This document shows, one piece after another, positions 17,205 through 29,059 of a stretch of 64,000 nt of DNA. The stretch spans positions 20,875,869-20,939,868 of the forward strand of contig JAKZAP010000009.1 in the NCBI GenBank assembly GCA_023053575.1, read 5' to 3'. Position 1 is the first letter of the stretch, and each line of letters begins with the position of its first letter. Source of the stretch: Branchinecta lynchi. Taxonomy: Eukaryota; Arthropoda; Branchiopoda; Anostraca; Branchinectidae. The translations under genes were made by a program, and so were the position numbers. The notes under the pieces were generated by a model, which worked only from the letters and a program-made list of their open reading frames with translations, was not told the DNA's origin and made no database searches.

Positions 17205-19435
17205 TTTTATCGACTTCACATCGTAAACCGCAACTTAATCATCAACATTTTCTTGATTCAGTCGCCATGTGGCTGGGGGAAAAAGATGTTTCTAGCGAAC
17301 CAAGCATCGGATGTTGTTCAACAACATCTCATTCGATCCGGTAGACCCTGCTTTATATTCTATTTAATTTTCAAGACGGGCAGTTTATATTTGTTGACTT
17401 CACATCGTGAACCGCAACATTATCATCAACATTTTCTTGATTCGGTCGCCATATTGCTGGTGTAAAAACATGTTTCTAGCGAACCAAGCATCGGATGTTG
17501 TTCAACAACATCTCAATCTATCCGGAAGACCCTGCTTTATATTCTATTAAACTTTTAAGACGGTCAGCTTATATTTGTTGACTTCACATCTTAAACCGCA
17601 ACATAATCATCAACAATTCTTGATTCGGTCGCAGTGTTGCTGGGTGAAACACATGTTTCTAGCGAACCAAGTATCGGATGTTGTTCAACGGCATCTCATT
17701 CGATCCGGAAGAGCCTTCTTTATATTCTATTAAACTTTCAAGGCGGTCAGTTTATATTTGTTGACTTTGCGTCGGAAGCCGCAACCTAACTATCAAAATT
17801 TTCTTGATTCTGCCGCCATTTCGGTGGGTGAACAACATGTTTCTAGCAAACCAAGCATCGGATGTTGTTCAACAGCATCTCATTCGATCCGGAAGAGCCT
17901 TCTTTATATTCTATTAAACTTTCAAGACGGTCAGTTTATATTTGTTGACTTTGCGTCGGAGTCCGCAACCTAGCTATCAATATTTTCTTGGTTCTGCCGC
18001 CATTTTGGCGGGTGAAAAGCATGTTTCTAGCGAACCAAGCAGCGGATGTTGCTCAACAGCATCTCATTCGATCCGGAAGAGCCTTCTTTATAATCTATTA
18101 AACTTTCAAGACGGTCAGTTTATATTTGCTGACTTTGCTTCGGAAGACGCAACATAATTACCAATATTTTCTTGATTCTGCCGCCATTTTGGCGGGTGTA
18201 AAACATGTTTCTAGCAAACCAAGCATCGGATGTTGTTCAACAGCATCTCATTCGATCCGGAAGAGCCTTCTTTATATTCTATTAAACTTTCAAGACGGTC
18301 AGTTTATATTTGTTGACTTTGCTTCGGAAGCCGCAACATCAATACCAATATTTTCTTGATTCTGCCGCCATTTTGGCGGGTGTAAAACATGTTTCTAGCA
18401 AACCAAGCATCGGATGTTGTTCAACAGCATCTCATTTGATCCGGAAGAGCCTTCTTTATATTCTATTAAACTTTCAAGACGGTCAGTTTATATTTGTGGA
18501 CTTTGCGTCGGAAGCCGCAACCTAACTATCAAAATTTTCTTGATTCTGCCGCCATTTCGGCGGGTGAACAACATGTTTCTAGCGAACCAAGCATCGGATG
18601 TTGTTCAACAGCATCTCATTCGATCCGGAAGAGCCTTCTTCATAATCTATTAAACTTTCAAGACGGTCAGTTTATATTTGCTGACTTTGCTTCGGAAGCC
18701 GCAACATAATTACCAATATTTTCTTGATTCTGCCGCCATTTTGGCGGGCTTAAAACATGTTTCTAGCAAACCAAGCATCGGATGTTGTTCAACAGCATCT
18801 CATTCGATCCGGAAGAGCCTTCTTTATATTCTATTAAACTTTCAAGGCGGTCAGTTTATATTTGTTGACTTTTCTTCGGAAGCCGCAACATAATTACCAA
18901 TATTTTCTTGATTCTGCCGCCATTTTGGCGGGTGTAAAACATGTTTATAGCAAATCAAGCATCGGATGTTGTTCAACAGCATCTCATTCGATCCGGAAGA
19001 GCCTTCTTTATATTCTATTAAACTTTCAAGACGGTCAGTTTATATTTGTTGACTTTGCGTAGGAGGCCGCAACCTAACTCTCAAAATTTTCTTGATTCTG
19101 CCGCCATTTCGGCGGGTGAACAACATGTTTCTAGCGAACCAAGCACCGGATGTTGTTCAACAGCATCTCATTCGATCCGGAAGAGCCTTCTTTATATTCT
19201 ATTAAACTTTCAAGGCGGTCAGTTTATATTTGTTGACTTTGCGTCGGAAGCCGCAACCTAACTATCAAAATTTTCTTGATTCTGCCGCCATTTGTAGGGG
19301 AAGAATACAGATTTAGAGAACCGAATAACGGATCCTATCCGGCTATATCTCATTCGATGCGCGATATTGAGTTTAGTCTACCCAGAAATTTTAAAGGCAA
19401 TCAGCATTTAACTTTGGACTTCAATGTATAAACCG
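17205..19435 (+). repeat. 184-bp satellite, block 2 (main array)
   Basis: Around twelve monomers; the period is exactly 184 bp over eight consecutive units (17758, 17942, 18126 ... 19046). Shared words: TTTCTTGATTCTG, CCGCCATTTTGGCGG (a small palindrome), TTCTAGCGAACCAAGCATCG, CATTCGATCCGG. Two monomer types, GCGTCGGAAG...CCTAACTATC and GCTTCGGAAG...CATAATTACC, alternate in a partly trimeric order. Each monomer encodes an apparent 71-aa frame, but 184 is not a multiple of three, so these are not a repeat protein. The last monomer (19290-19435) is diverged. Confidence 0.95.
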
Positions 19436-20150
19436 TTTCAGTTGCGGTTGCGGACTCTATTTTTGCGGTGTGGTTTAATTGAACCGCAAAAAAATGCAAA
19501 AAGAGTAGCTTAAGTCGTAGCTGAATCAGCTATGCATCAATCTATTCGCATTAGCCAGCTTATTCTATGCTATTATTTCCAAAGCGATCGGCCCATAACT
19601 TTGAACTGTATTGAAGGAACCGCAAATTATGCTAATTTTTTTAAATGCGGATTTCCCGGTCAAAGCGGATTTTGCAACAAGTTTTCTGTTAGGGGGAATT
19701 CAAACGGAAATTTGAATCAGTTGAGCTCTGAGATTCGTTGAAGTAAGTCGTTGTGAATTGCCGGTGGTTTATAAGTTTAAGTGTTTGTGTTTAGTGTTTT
19801 TAAAGGTTTAAGTATTTATTTATATGAGTATTTAGCACCTGGGGAGCTCTGTGAAAAATGGATAAGGCATTTTCTAATTAGGAAATGACATCTATATAGG
19901 TTCACAGAGTGAAACCAGAGTAGGAGTGTAGGAACTGCTTGTACCAGGAACAATTCGGTACAGCGGGCAATGCAAATAGAGTGCATTTATAAATAAAACA
20001 CCAAGATTATTTAATTAATACTTTATCAATATTAACTATAACAATGCAAGAAACCGGAGGCAAAAGCCCCAATTTAAGTCGTAGCTAAACTAACAGTACG
20101 CCATTCGAAGCGCAGTAGCAAGGCGATTCTTCCTTTAAATTTAGAAGACG
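19436..20150. other. Interruption between satellite blocks
   Basis: Contains a 10-bp-arm hairpin (TTTTTGCGGT at 19460-19469 with 19483-19492) and two copies of TTAAGTCGTAGCT (about 19509 and 20076) bracketing unrecognised A/T-rich sequence. This could be a short insertion flanked by duplicated satellite-related sequence. No coding region was recognised. Confidence 0.4.
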
Positions 20151-21301
20151 ATCGGCCTATAACTTTAGACTCTTTAGCCTAAACATTATTGGTATTATCA
20201 ATAGTTTCTTGATTCTGTCGCCAGATTACTGGATGAAAAACTTATATTGACCGAACCTGGTATCGGATTTTGTTCAACAGCATCTCATTCGATGGGGAAC
20301 AGTCAGTTTAATGTTCTATTAAAATATGAAGACGATCAGTTATTATTTTGTGACTTCAGAGATTAAACCGCAACTTAATTTTAATTATTTTCTTGATTCT
20401 GTCGCCAGATCAGTGGGTGAAAGACTAATATTGAGCGAACCTGGTATCGGATTTTGTTCAACAGCATCTCATTCGATGGGGAACAGTCAGTTTAATGTTC
20501 TAATAAAATATGAAAACGATCAGTTATTATTTGTTGAGTTCAGAGATTAAACCGCAACTCAATTTTAATTATTTTCTTGATTCTGTTGCCAGATTAGTGG
20601 GTGAAAGACTTATATTGAGCGAACCTGGTATCGGGTTTTGTTCAACAGCATCTCATTCGATGGGGAACAGTCAGTTTAATGTTCTATTAAAATATGAATA
20701 CGAACAGTTACTATTTGTGGACTCCAGAATTTAAACCGCAACTTAATTTTAATTATTTTCTTGATTCTTTCGCCAGATTAGTAGGTGAAAGACTTATATT
20801 GAGCGAACCTGGTATCGGATTTTGTTCAACACTCAACAGCATCTCATTCGATGGGGAACAGTCAGTTTAATGTTCTATTAAAATATGAAGACGATCAGTT
20901 ATTATTTGTTGACTTCAGAGATTAAACCGCAGCTTAATTTTAATTCTTTTCTTGGTTCTGTCGCCAGATTAGTGGGTGAAAGACTTATATTGAGCGAACC
21001 TGGTATCGGATTTTTGTTCAGTAGCATCTCATTCGATGGGGAACAGTCAGTTTAATGTTCTATTAAAATATGAAGACGATCAGTTATTATTTGTTGTCTT
21101 CAGAGATTAAATTGCAACTTAGTTTTAATTATTTTCTTGATTTTGTCGCCAGATTCGTGGCTGAAAGTCTTATATTGAGCGAACCCGGTATCGGATTTTG
21201 TTCAACAATACCTCATTCGATGGGGAACAGTCAGTTTAATGTTCTATTAAAATATGAAGACGATCAGTTATTATTTGTTGACTTCAGAGATTAAACCGCA
21301 A
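20150..21301 (+). repeat. 184-bp satellite, block 3
   Basis: Six monomers of a second subfamily with CTTATATTGAGCGAACCTGG, CATTCGATGGGGAACAGTCA and ATTAAACCGCAACTTAATTT, period 184-187 bp. More alike among themselves than to block 2. The array breaks at 21301 where LINE-B begins and resumes at about 25157. Confidence 0.93.
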
Positions 21302-21302
21302 C

Positions 21303-21488
21303 TTCAAACTGGCCTCTAGTGGCATTTTCGTTGCGGAGTCTCTGACCAAGCAACGAAGAGACATCCTGAATGCGGCTAAGGACAAATTCGGTCAGAAGAA
21401 TGCTTGGTCTGATCAAGGGCAAATCTTAGCAAAGCCTAGAGATGAGACTGGGATTAGAAAGATACGGTCGCTCGCGGACTGTATCTAG
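21303..21488 (+). pseudogene. LINE-B ORF1, C-terminal fragment
   Basis: Frame open from the element border to TAG 21486-21488. It reads ESLTKQRRDILNAAKDKFG, then NAWSDQGQILAK and RKIRSLADC. This is the C-terminal domain of LINE ORF1 proteins, an RNA chaperone that binds element RNA (established for L1-like ORF1 and related ORF1s). The N-terminal part is lost by 5' truncation. About 240 bases of T-rich sequence separate it from ORF2. Confidence 0.7.
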
Positions 21489-21731
21489 GTTGATTTATAT
21501 TTTTTTCTTATGGTTAAGTTGTTCTTCTTTTCGGTTGTCTGTTTATCTTTTGTTCTCTTCTTTCTCTTTCATTTTCTTTTTTTTTCCGTGACCACGGGTC
21601 ACCAATTCTTTCGTTATTTCTTCTTCTATTTTTTTCCTTTAGTATTATTTTCCTCCCAAATTTGTTTGATTCTTTTTCATTTTCGAAAAAGAAACATTCC
21701 ATTTTGTTGCTAAAGTTATGTTTTTTTTTTG

Positions 21732-24730
21732 ATGGTTCTGGGTGAATTACGACGGTTTAACCTTGAAAGTTATGTGTCGAGAGGAGTGGCTCAAGATGAT
21801 GATTGCCCAGTAATAGATTTGAAGCCTATGAGAAATAGTACATTTATCCGATCGCCGCAAGATTTCCTGTCACCTCTGAGTGACCCGTGTCTTCGTCTTG
21901 GTTCATGGAATGTGCACATTACGTCGAGTTATCAGGATATTCTTCAGCTACTGGATGATTTTTCGTCGGAGTTTGATATAATTGGTATTTGTGAATCGTT
22001 TTTAAGCACAGACCATTCTCTTTCGCTTTATTCATTTCCAGGGTACAACGTCCATGTGAAGAACCGAGTTTCGATGAGCCGTGGTGGGATTGCATTTTTG
22101 GTTAAGGAGGGAATTGGGTATGGAGTTCGGGATGATCTAAGTATTTGGAAAGAAGGTAAGGTAGAAATTTTTTCAATAGAGGTTGAGTTAAATGGTAAGA
22201 AAAATATAATTAGTATGGTGTATAAGCCGCCCAGTGCACACTTGGATGATTTTATTGAAGGGTTCAATGAGCTGCTTGCTAAAATACCACCTGAGTGTAG
22301 CCATAATGTGATGGGGGATTTCAATTTTAATCTTCTTGATTTGTCTGGAACGAATGGTGATTTTTTGAATTTTATGATTTCGAGTGATTTGTATCCCCTC
22401 GTGGGCGTACCAACGAGAATTACCTCACAAAGTGAAACACTGATAGACAATATCTTTGTTAAATCAAGTGATCTTCACAGGAGCTTTGCTGATGTGATAG
22501 TTTGCCCTGGATCTGACCATCTTCCATTAATAGCTACAATTAATCACCCTGTGAAAAAACTGCGAAAGAAGAAGGTCGTAACTAGACTGATGAAAAAAGA
22601 AAATCTCCAAAAATTTGCCGAAGAGATTAGTATTATTGATTGGAGCCCTGTTTTTGCAGAAAAAGAATGCCCTTCAAGGGCATTAGCTAGCCTTATGTCA
22701 GCCATATTGCCTATTTATGAAAAAGCATGCCCTCTAAAGGCTATAAAATCCAAAAAACTTATTCCACGAAAGCCATGGATGTCGATGGAAATAATTGATG
22801 AAATAGAACTGAGAAACAGGCTATATGAGAGATATTTAGATAATCGGAGTGATGAATCATTTGACCTATTTAAAACACAGAGGAATTTAGTGAACAAACT
22901 TCGAAGAAATGCAATTTCTGATTTTTATAATCGTAAATTTGAGAATAACAAAGGGGATATGAAAGAAACGTGGAGGACAATAAATGATCTTGTTAGTGAC
23001 AAAGGAGAAAAGAGGAATGAAGAAGTATGTTTAACCGGTTGTGATCGTGATGATAAAAGTGCAATTGTAAATAAATTTGGTGAGTTTTTCTCGAATATTG
23101 GTCCTGAAGTGCAAGATAGTGTGTATGACAAGTATCAAGAAATGCAGAGTAGTAATATTCCTGATGAAAGAGGTGAATCTCTGGAAATGAATTTTAATTT
23201 GTGTACCAGTGATGGAGTTTGTAAAATTGTGAAGTCGCTAAAGTCTAATTCAGCTGGAGTGGATGGCTTATCTCTTCGAGGGCTTAAAGCGATTTTCGGT
23301 TACATACTACCCTGTCTGGTTTTTATTATTAATCTTTCTCTAGAAAAGGGTAAGTTCCCTGAACAGCTTAAAGTCGCGAAGGTCATACCCCTCCACAAGG
23401 GTGGCTGCAAAAGAGACATTGAAAACTGGCGACCGATATCGATATTACCTCTTTTTTCAAAGATATTAGAAAAAGTCGTCCATAAACGCCTATATGACTT
23501 TCTCCAGGTGAATGAATTATTAAGTGAAACACAATTTGGTTTCCGAAAGGGACACTCTACAACTCATGCCTTGCAGCATCTGGTGGAATGTGTTAGTGGT
23601 GCGTTGGATAAAGGGTACTTACCGATGTCAATTTTCATTGATATAAGGAAGGCATTCGATACTGTAGATTTCAAGATTTTGCTTGACCGACTCAAGTGTC
23701 TGGGAATTCGGGGCACTTCTTTACAGTGGTTTGAAAGTTATCTGCTTGGAAGATCCTTGCGTGTAGTACTCAATGATGTGACTTCATCTTCTTATCGACT
23801 CAAATGTGGAGTACCGTAAGGTTCAGTCTTAGGTCCCTTGCTTTATCTTGTGTATGTCGATGCAGTGCGCTTTCATCTTCAAGACGTCTGTGTTACAACC
23901 TTTGCTGATGATACAGCTTTGACAGTGTGTGCTAAATCGATCGAAGAGCTTGTGTTGAAAGCAAATGATGCGTTAAGAAGGCTGGAGGTTTTTATGAACC
24001 TTAGCTTGCTGTGTGTCAACGTGAAAAAGACTTTTCTAATGACTTTCTGCAGAGTAGGCATGCCAGTTGATGTGAGTGGTCTAGTTACATTATCCGGGAA
24101 GCCTGTCCAACAAGTTCATATAGTGCGGTACTTAGGATTTTTCGTAGATTCAAACCTTACATGGAAGCATCACAGTGATATTATTTCTGCAAAATTTCCC
24201 GAGGAGTTGGAATGCTGCGTAGACTGAAGCATTATTTGCCAAAGCGGATTCTCCTAATGATTTATCACTCAATTGTTTACCCATATATTTCATATGGCTG
24301 TCTGATCTGGAGCAGCAATTTTTACAGTAATTTCAAAAGAGTCCAGATTCTTCAGAACAAGGCCGTGAGGATCATAGGCAAGTATGTCCAGGATGTGAAT
24401 GATACAAGTGCTTGCTTTAAGTCTTTAAATTTGCTTAACGTGGGACAACTACGGGATTATCAAGCGGCAGTTTTCGTTTTCCAGTGCGTGCATAATCTAG
24501 TCCCAAGTGTTTTTCGTGATACTTACCGTGCAAACAGTGATATTCATCAATATGATACGAGGAATAGTGAAAATTTGGTGATTGAGCTTAAGAGTAGCAC
24601 AAGAGCAGGATTTCGATTGCAGTTTCTTGGAACTGCAGTCTGGAATTCTTTACCAGTGAGCATCAGGGCGGCTGAGCATCTTTTAGAGTTTAAGAGAAAA
24701 TTAAAAGAATATTTAATAAAAGATGGTTGA
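21732..24730 (+). pseudogene. LINE-B ORF2: APE endonuclease and reverse transcriptase
   Basis: ATG at 21732. An apurinic-type endonuclease (GSWNVH, MSRGGIAFLVKEG, MGDFNFNLLD, GSDHLPLIATI) is followed by RT (KVAKVIPLHKGG, WRPISILPLFSKILEK, QFGFRKGHSTTHAL, FIDIRKAFDTVD, then FADDTAL and a YLGFFVDSNLTWKHH thumb) and a C-terminal DYQAAVFVFQ region. Only two lesions were seen: CAA to TAA at 23817 inside the invariant GVPQGS box and a frameshift at about 24200-24215. The frame ends at 24730. The near-intact state suggests recent activity. Related to CR1, Jockey or Rex clades. Confidence 0.9.
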
Positions 24731-24739
24731 GAAATGTAT

Positions 24740-24975
24740 TTATTTGTTAGGGGGTAGGGGGCGGTAGGTAGGTAGGGTGGTCTGGCTGGTTGGGAGGAAT
24801 GGTTCGTTGGGGGTGGTAGGGAGGAATTGGTGGATGGGTGGTCGGGGTGGTAGGGAGGGAGTAGGGTTGTTGGGAGGTATATGTTTATTTTGGAGGTTAT
24901 AATGTGAAGGAGTCTGGTCTGTTTTTGTTTTTTTTTGTTTTCTCTTTTTTTTGGGGGGGGGGTCTGTTCTTTTCC
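24740..24975 (+). other. G-rich 3' UTR of LINE-B
   Basis: Repeated GGGG, GGGTGG and GGTAGG runs from 24750 to 24880 and a run of ten G at about 24953. On the RNA strand this could form several G-quadruplexes; such tracts are known in the 3' UTR of mammalian L1. Confidence 0.7.
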
Positions 24976-25156
24976 TTTTTTTTCATTAGTTATTTATTAT
25001 GTTGTTTGTTGGTATGTTTAGAAAATGGTTAACCTTTACTACTGCACGCCAGCAAAAACGTAGGTTTTTCCATTAGTGCAGTAGATGTAAATACAGAAGA
25101 GTTAAACCGTGTTTATTAATAAAATAAGTATCCTATCTTAAGTATCCTAAGTATCC

Positions 25157-25745
25157 TATCAAGTATTTTCTTGATTCTTACGCCAGATTACTGGGTGGAA
25201 AACTTATATTGAGCGAACCTGGTATCGGATTATGTTCAATAACACCTGATTCGATGGGGAATAGTCACCTTCTATTAAAATATGAAGACGATCAGTTTAT
25301 ATTTATTGACTTTACATCGTAAACCGCAACAATAACTAATTTATTGATACTGTCACCATACTGCTGGCTAAAATACTTCTATCTAGCGAACCCGGTATCG
25401 GATTTTGTTCAGTAGCATCTCATTCAGTGGGGAATAGTTATTTTATTGTTCTATTAAAATATGAAAACGATCAGTTTATATTTGTTGACTTTACATCGTA
25501 AGTCGCAACATAATAATCAATAGTTTCTTGACTCTGTCACCATAAAGCTGGCTAAAATACTTCTATCTAGAGAACCAGGTATCGGATTTTGTTCAATAAC
25601 ATCTCATTCGATGAGGAATAGTTACTTTAATGATCCATTAAAATATGAAGACAATCAGTTTATAATTGTTTATTTTACATCCTCAGCCGCAACATATTTA
25701 TGAATGGGGGAAATATTCTGGGGAAATAGCATTATCTAGCGAGCC
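25157..25745 (+). repeat. 184-bp satellite, block 4
   Basis: Continuation of block 3 after LINE-B, three to four diverged monomers (GAGCGAACCTGGTATCGG, CATTCGATGGGGAATAG, ACATCGTAAACCGCAAC). It runs directly into the 5' leader of YR-A, as block 1 runs into YR-B. Confidence 0.9.
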
Positions 25746-28700
25746 GAGTGTCGAATCTTTTTCTGTTAGATTGGAAACCCTCTAGCACTGTCGAGAACTT
25801 CGTCACTGGATTAGTCAGGTAAGGCTATGTTCACTTTTTCGTGCTTTTTACATGGCTGGAATGGTGATGTTGCATGAAACCGCAATTCCGGGTGTTTTTT
25901 TGTCAAGACAAGACACTGGCAAAATTTTTCAGATTCCCGTTTCTCCATTAGTCTTTAGGAAGAACCATCACATAATTGTAAATCATATCTGCAAAATTGA
26001 TCTTTTTTTAGGCATCAAATGTTGTTTGTTGATAAAAGTTATTAGCTTTGTATTAGCCGCAGTAAACTTTGTCTTAGCCATAATCTTTCGCTTTTAACAT
26101 ATTGTTTAGTAAATCCTTGTAGAACTTCCGAATTCAGACTTCATTTCTTCTTCTAATGTTAAGATTCTTTAGGATGCCCAAATCAACTAACAAACAAACG
26201 ATGATGCCTGCCTCCAAACCCCTGACGACCCTGCCTGCCCCCCAAGATGACCCTGCACAACCCCTAACGACCCTGCCTGCCCCCGGATTTCCTTCTGACA
26301 TTCCCACGACCGTGCCTTCCGACACACCACCAACAAACCTGCCTGCCCCCGGAATTGTCAATAACCTCCCATCGAACCTGACTGCTGCCCTGCCTGAACC
26401 GGAAAACGACGCTGGAAAAGCAAAGGCCATCCGAGATCCCAAGATAGTTTACTGGAAAACGTGCCAATTTTGCCATCACTCGTTCGAATACCTCGAAAAG
26501 CATCTGGCGGCAAAGAAGAACAAGTGCAGCAAAGATCCACAAGGCCAACCATGGTCAGCTGCACAAATCAAAGGGCTGGTAAACATCTCAAAACAGACAA
26601 TGGAGACTAATCAGAAGTCGAAACAGTACTATTCGGCATTCAGGCTGAAAGCGGCGATAAGAGAGGCCGGAACTTTACACAAGCTCTGTACATCACTGTT
26701 TGAGCTTACCGGCGTCTTCTTCGACACCGCTGAAGTTGAAGACTGCAGAGTCCTTCTGCAAGACCAACCGGCAACAACATCTGGACAAAACGCAGCCCCA
26801 TGTAGCTCCAGTTTTGACGTAGAAGCTTTTTCTCGTCCATCAGCATCAGTCCATCCTCAGGCAACAACATCTGTGCCACAAGCATCGGAGCCTGCAGCGC
26901 CATCAGCAGCGCCATCGCCGACGACACAAGCAGCAGCTTCCGCCGACCAAGAGCCCGCTGTTCCTCCAAAGCAGATCGCCCGTCCCACAAAGAAAAGACC
27001 CGTTAGGGCAAGCCGGTCCGCGGCAAGAGTTGATTCGCCGGACCAAAACGATGTCCAAGATCTGAGTGCAGAATCAGAGGGATCACAGTACGATCCAGGC
27101 TCGGAACCATCAACTGACGAAGAAAGCGACCATCAAATGTAAGAGCAATTTGAACACGTTCGCCAAGCTAGGGAGAGAAACTATAAGGATAAGCTGAGAA
27201 ATGAAATTAACAAGCGGGGGCTGTACCAAGAGTACAGCTTCGAAAAATGCAGGCCAGAAGAGCGTGTGGCCATGAGGCAAGGGGTCGAAATGATGAAAAC
27301 CTTCAAAGCTTGGTCGGTCAAGTGCGGCGATGCTGCCTCTAAGCGGGTCAAAAACCCTCATGGCTGCGCACAGAAAGTTGTGTTTTTTGTCCTCGAAGGG
27401 ACAAAATACAAATGGTCGAACTTGCAATATGCCGTCCGGGCGGAGCGTTTTTTCGACCTCTGTGCCGAGGCTGGAATGCAGCCAAGTACTAGATCCAAGT
27501 ACGTCCAAGCTTACCAACGGTTCCTGAATTACGTTGGCAGCCGCGGGGTTGATGGCCCATGTAAAATTGCAGCAGACAACCTTGCCCAGGTTCTGAAGGC
27601 CCTCGACCATCTTGACTCAAAGCATGTCTCGCTTGCAACTGCCCGCAAGCGAAAGCGAGAGAGAGAAAGGGCTTTCGACCCGGCAAACTTCACAACTGAA
27701 GACTACCGGCGAATGAAAAAAGAGGTAGAAACCTTCATGGAGCCAGTACTACAACGACTCGCAAAAAACCGACTCATTGGGGACGACAGACAGGTCCTGA
27801 CGGCCTACGTGTGCTACTTCATCTCGTACCTCTTTGGCCACCGGTCTGGCGTTGCCCCGAATATGACCGTGGAGGAGTTCCTCCAGAGAAAAGAGATACA
27901 GCTTGAACAGCGAAAACTCTACATTGTGCTGGTCGAAAAGCATAAGAGCGCATCAATTAGAGCTGCAGGAGTGGCATTGGACGAACGCGAGGAGAAAATC
28001 TGCCAGCAATACCTCTCCTTCGTTCGTCCCTCCCTCGTAAACCATGGGGAGACCAGCCCATCCAACTTTCTTTTGAACGCGAATGGGAACAAGATTGAGA
28101 ACGGTTCCCAGACTGTCAAACGCTTTCTGGAGAAAGTCTTCCCCAACCAGATGAGGCCAGGGGTCCCCGTCCCCACGCAGACCAGCCTCCGCCACCTGAT
28201 AGCGACAATCAATGACCGCGACGAAAAATCGCCAAGGGAGGAGAAGGAGATCATGGGAGATTACCTCTGTCATACAGGTAAAATACAATTCCTATGTTTT
28301 ATTTTATCTTTCAGGTCAATGTCTGCTGTCAACGAGCTGCTTCTGACACTTATTATTATATCCATAACTCTTTTTCCCTTCCTGTGTCTAATTCTATATT
28401 TCAGATACGTTCATATTGATATCTGCCATGCCATCATCACGAATCGACCATTTCTGCTATATATTATATTCATTCTGAAAGATAATGGAACCGGAAGTTC
28501 AAAACTGATATCATAAAACAAACTTAATGTAATTATCAACTTTTAAAGAAAATTCCTTCGATCGTCTAGTTTAAACCGAAAAGTCCATTAATTTATTCTG
28601 TTTTCTTTGGCAGAGAAGACAGCCAAAAATCATTACCATTATGAGCATTTCGAGAAGGTCGCGCAAGCGCCGGAAGCTGAAAAAAAGACGAGATGAAACC

Positions 28701-28980
28701 AACATCCCATCCGAGGAAGCCTCAGAGGATGCAGCTCCAGCCGTCGAGAAGGAAACGGTGGAAGATGACCCAAAGAAGCAGAAGAGGAAGATAAAAAAAC
28801 AACAGCGCGTCGCACCAGAAGATGCAGCAGCACCAGCCACCAGCCAACCATCTGCTGCGGAAGCTAGTGCAGCGGCCGCTGAGTCGGAAGACAGCGACTC
28901 GTGCAACGAAGGGGCGAGGATCCTCTCTCTCTTCTTGAGGAATGTGAAGATCAAGGGTCGCCGATTAAGGCAACACAACC
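25746..28980 (+). mobile_element. YR-A: zinc-finger/tyrosine-recombinase (Crypton-like) element
   Basis: Layout: leader exon ending TTAGTCAG|GTAAGG (donor at 25819), intron to about 26163, coding exon 26174-28277, intron 28278-28613, last exon from 28614. The same leader and intron layout occurs in YR-B, and both follow satellite blocks. A third short fragment of the Pro-rich start region lies at 29470-29530. Crypton elements carry a single tyrosine recombinase and no RT; this is the closest known class. Terminal repeats were not found. Confidence 0.65.
26174..28696 (+). pseudogene. Zinc-finger protein with tyrosine recombinase domain, one in-frame stop
   Basis: Coding parts 26174-28277 and 28614-28696 (GT-AG intron 28278-28613, phase 1). 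The N terminus is Pro/Thr/Ala-rich; a CQFCHHSFEYLEKH zinc-binding block and FELTGVFFDTAEVEDC follow, then an Ala/Ser/Pro linker. A TAA at 27140 lies in the same frame as the recombinase part, so the two halves are one protein with one nonsense codon. Recombinase residues: Arg in FGHRSGVAP, Lys in LVEKHKSA, LRHLIAT box, His in LCHTEKT (across the splice) and Tyr in NHYHYEHF. A second AUG-start (26156 is not ATG) is unnecessary. Role: strand cutting and joining of the element. Confidence 0.72.
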
Positions 28981-29057
28981 TGACGTCACGGTGGAGCTCC
29001 CTAGCCTACTGGCGTCTCCGACGCCGTCCCGTTAGAGACTCCAAAATATCGGCCTAA
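28641..29057 (+). pseudogene. Probable frameshifted C-terminal tail of the YR-A protein
   Basis: 138-codon open frame overlapping the last YR-A exon in another frame. From about 28690 it is acidic and Lys-rich with low complexity (ETNIPSEEASEDAAPAVEKE, KKQKRKIKKQQR), like tails of such proteins, whereas the spliced frame ends quickly at TGA 28694. A single-base shift near 28690 would extend the recombinase into this tail. The first ~16 codons are probably a shadow of the recombinase Tyr region. Confidence 0.45.
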
Positions 29058-29059
29058 GC

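Larger units (their letters stand above)
21302..25155 (+). mobile_element. LINE-B, CR1/Jockey-like retrotransposon, 5'-truncated
   Basis: Begins inside ORF1 and contains an almost complete ORF2 (endonuclease plus RT), a G-rich 3' UTR and a tail of AAGTATCCT-like short repeats. Satellite monomer sequence is interrupted exactly at its borders (GCAACT before, TTTTCTTGATTC after), showing insertion into the satellite. Confidence 0.88.

Noticed and set aside
17758..19261. Series of 66-79 aa ORFs at 184-bp steps as a repeat protein
   Set aside because: 184 is not divisible by three and each unit ends in a stop; the frames follow from satellite identity.
21510..21713. Phe-rich 67-aa ORF as a membrane protein
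   Set aside because: Poly-T stretch between LINE-B ORF1 and ORF2.
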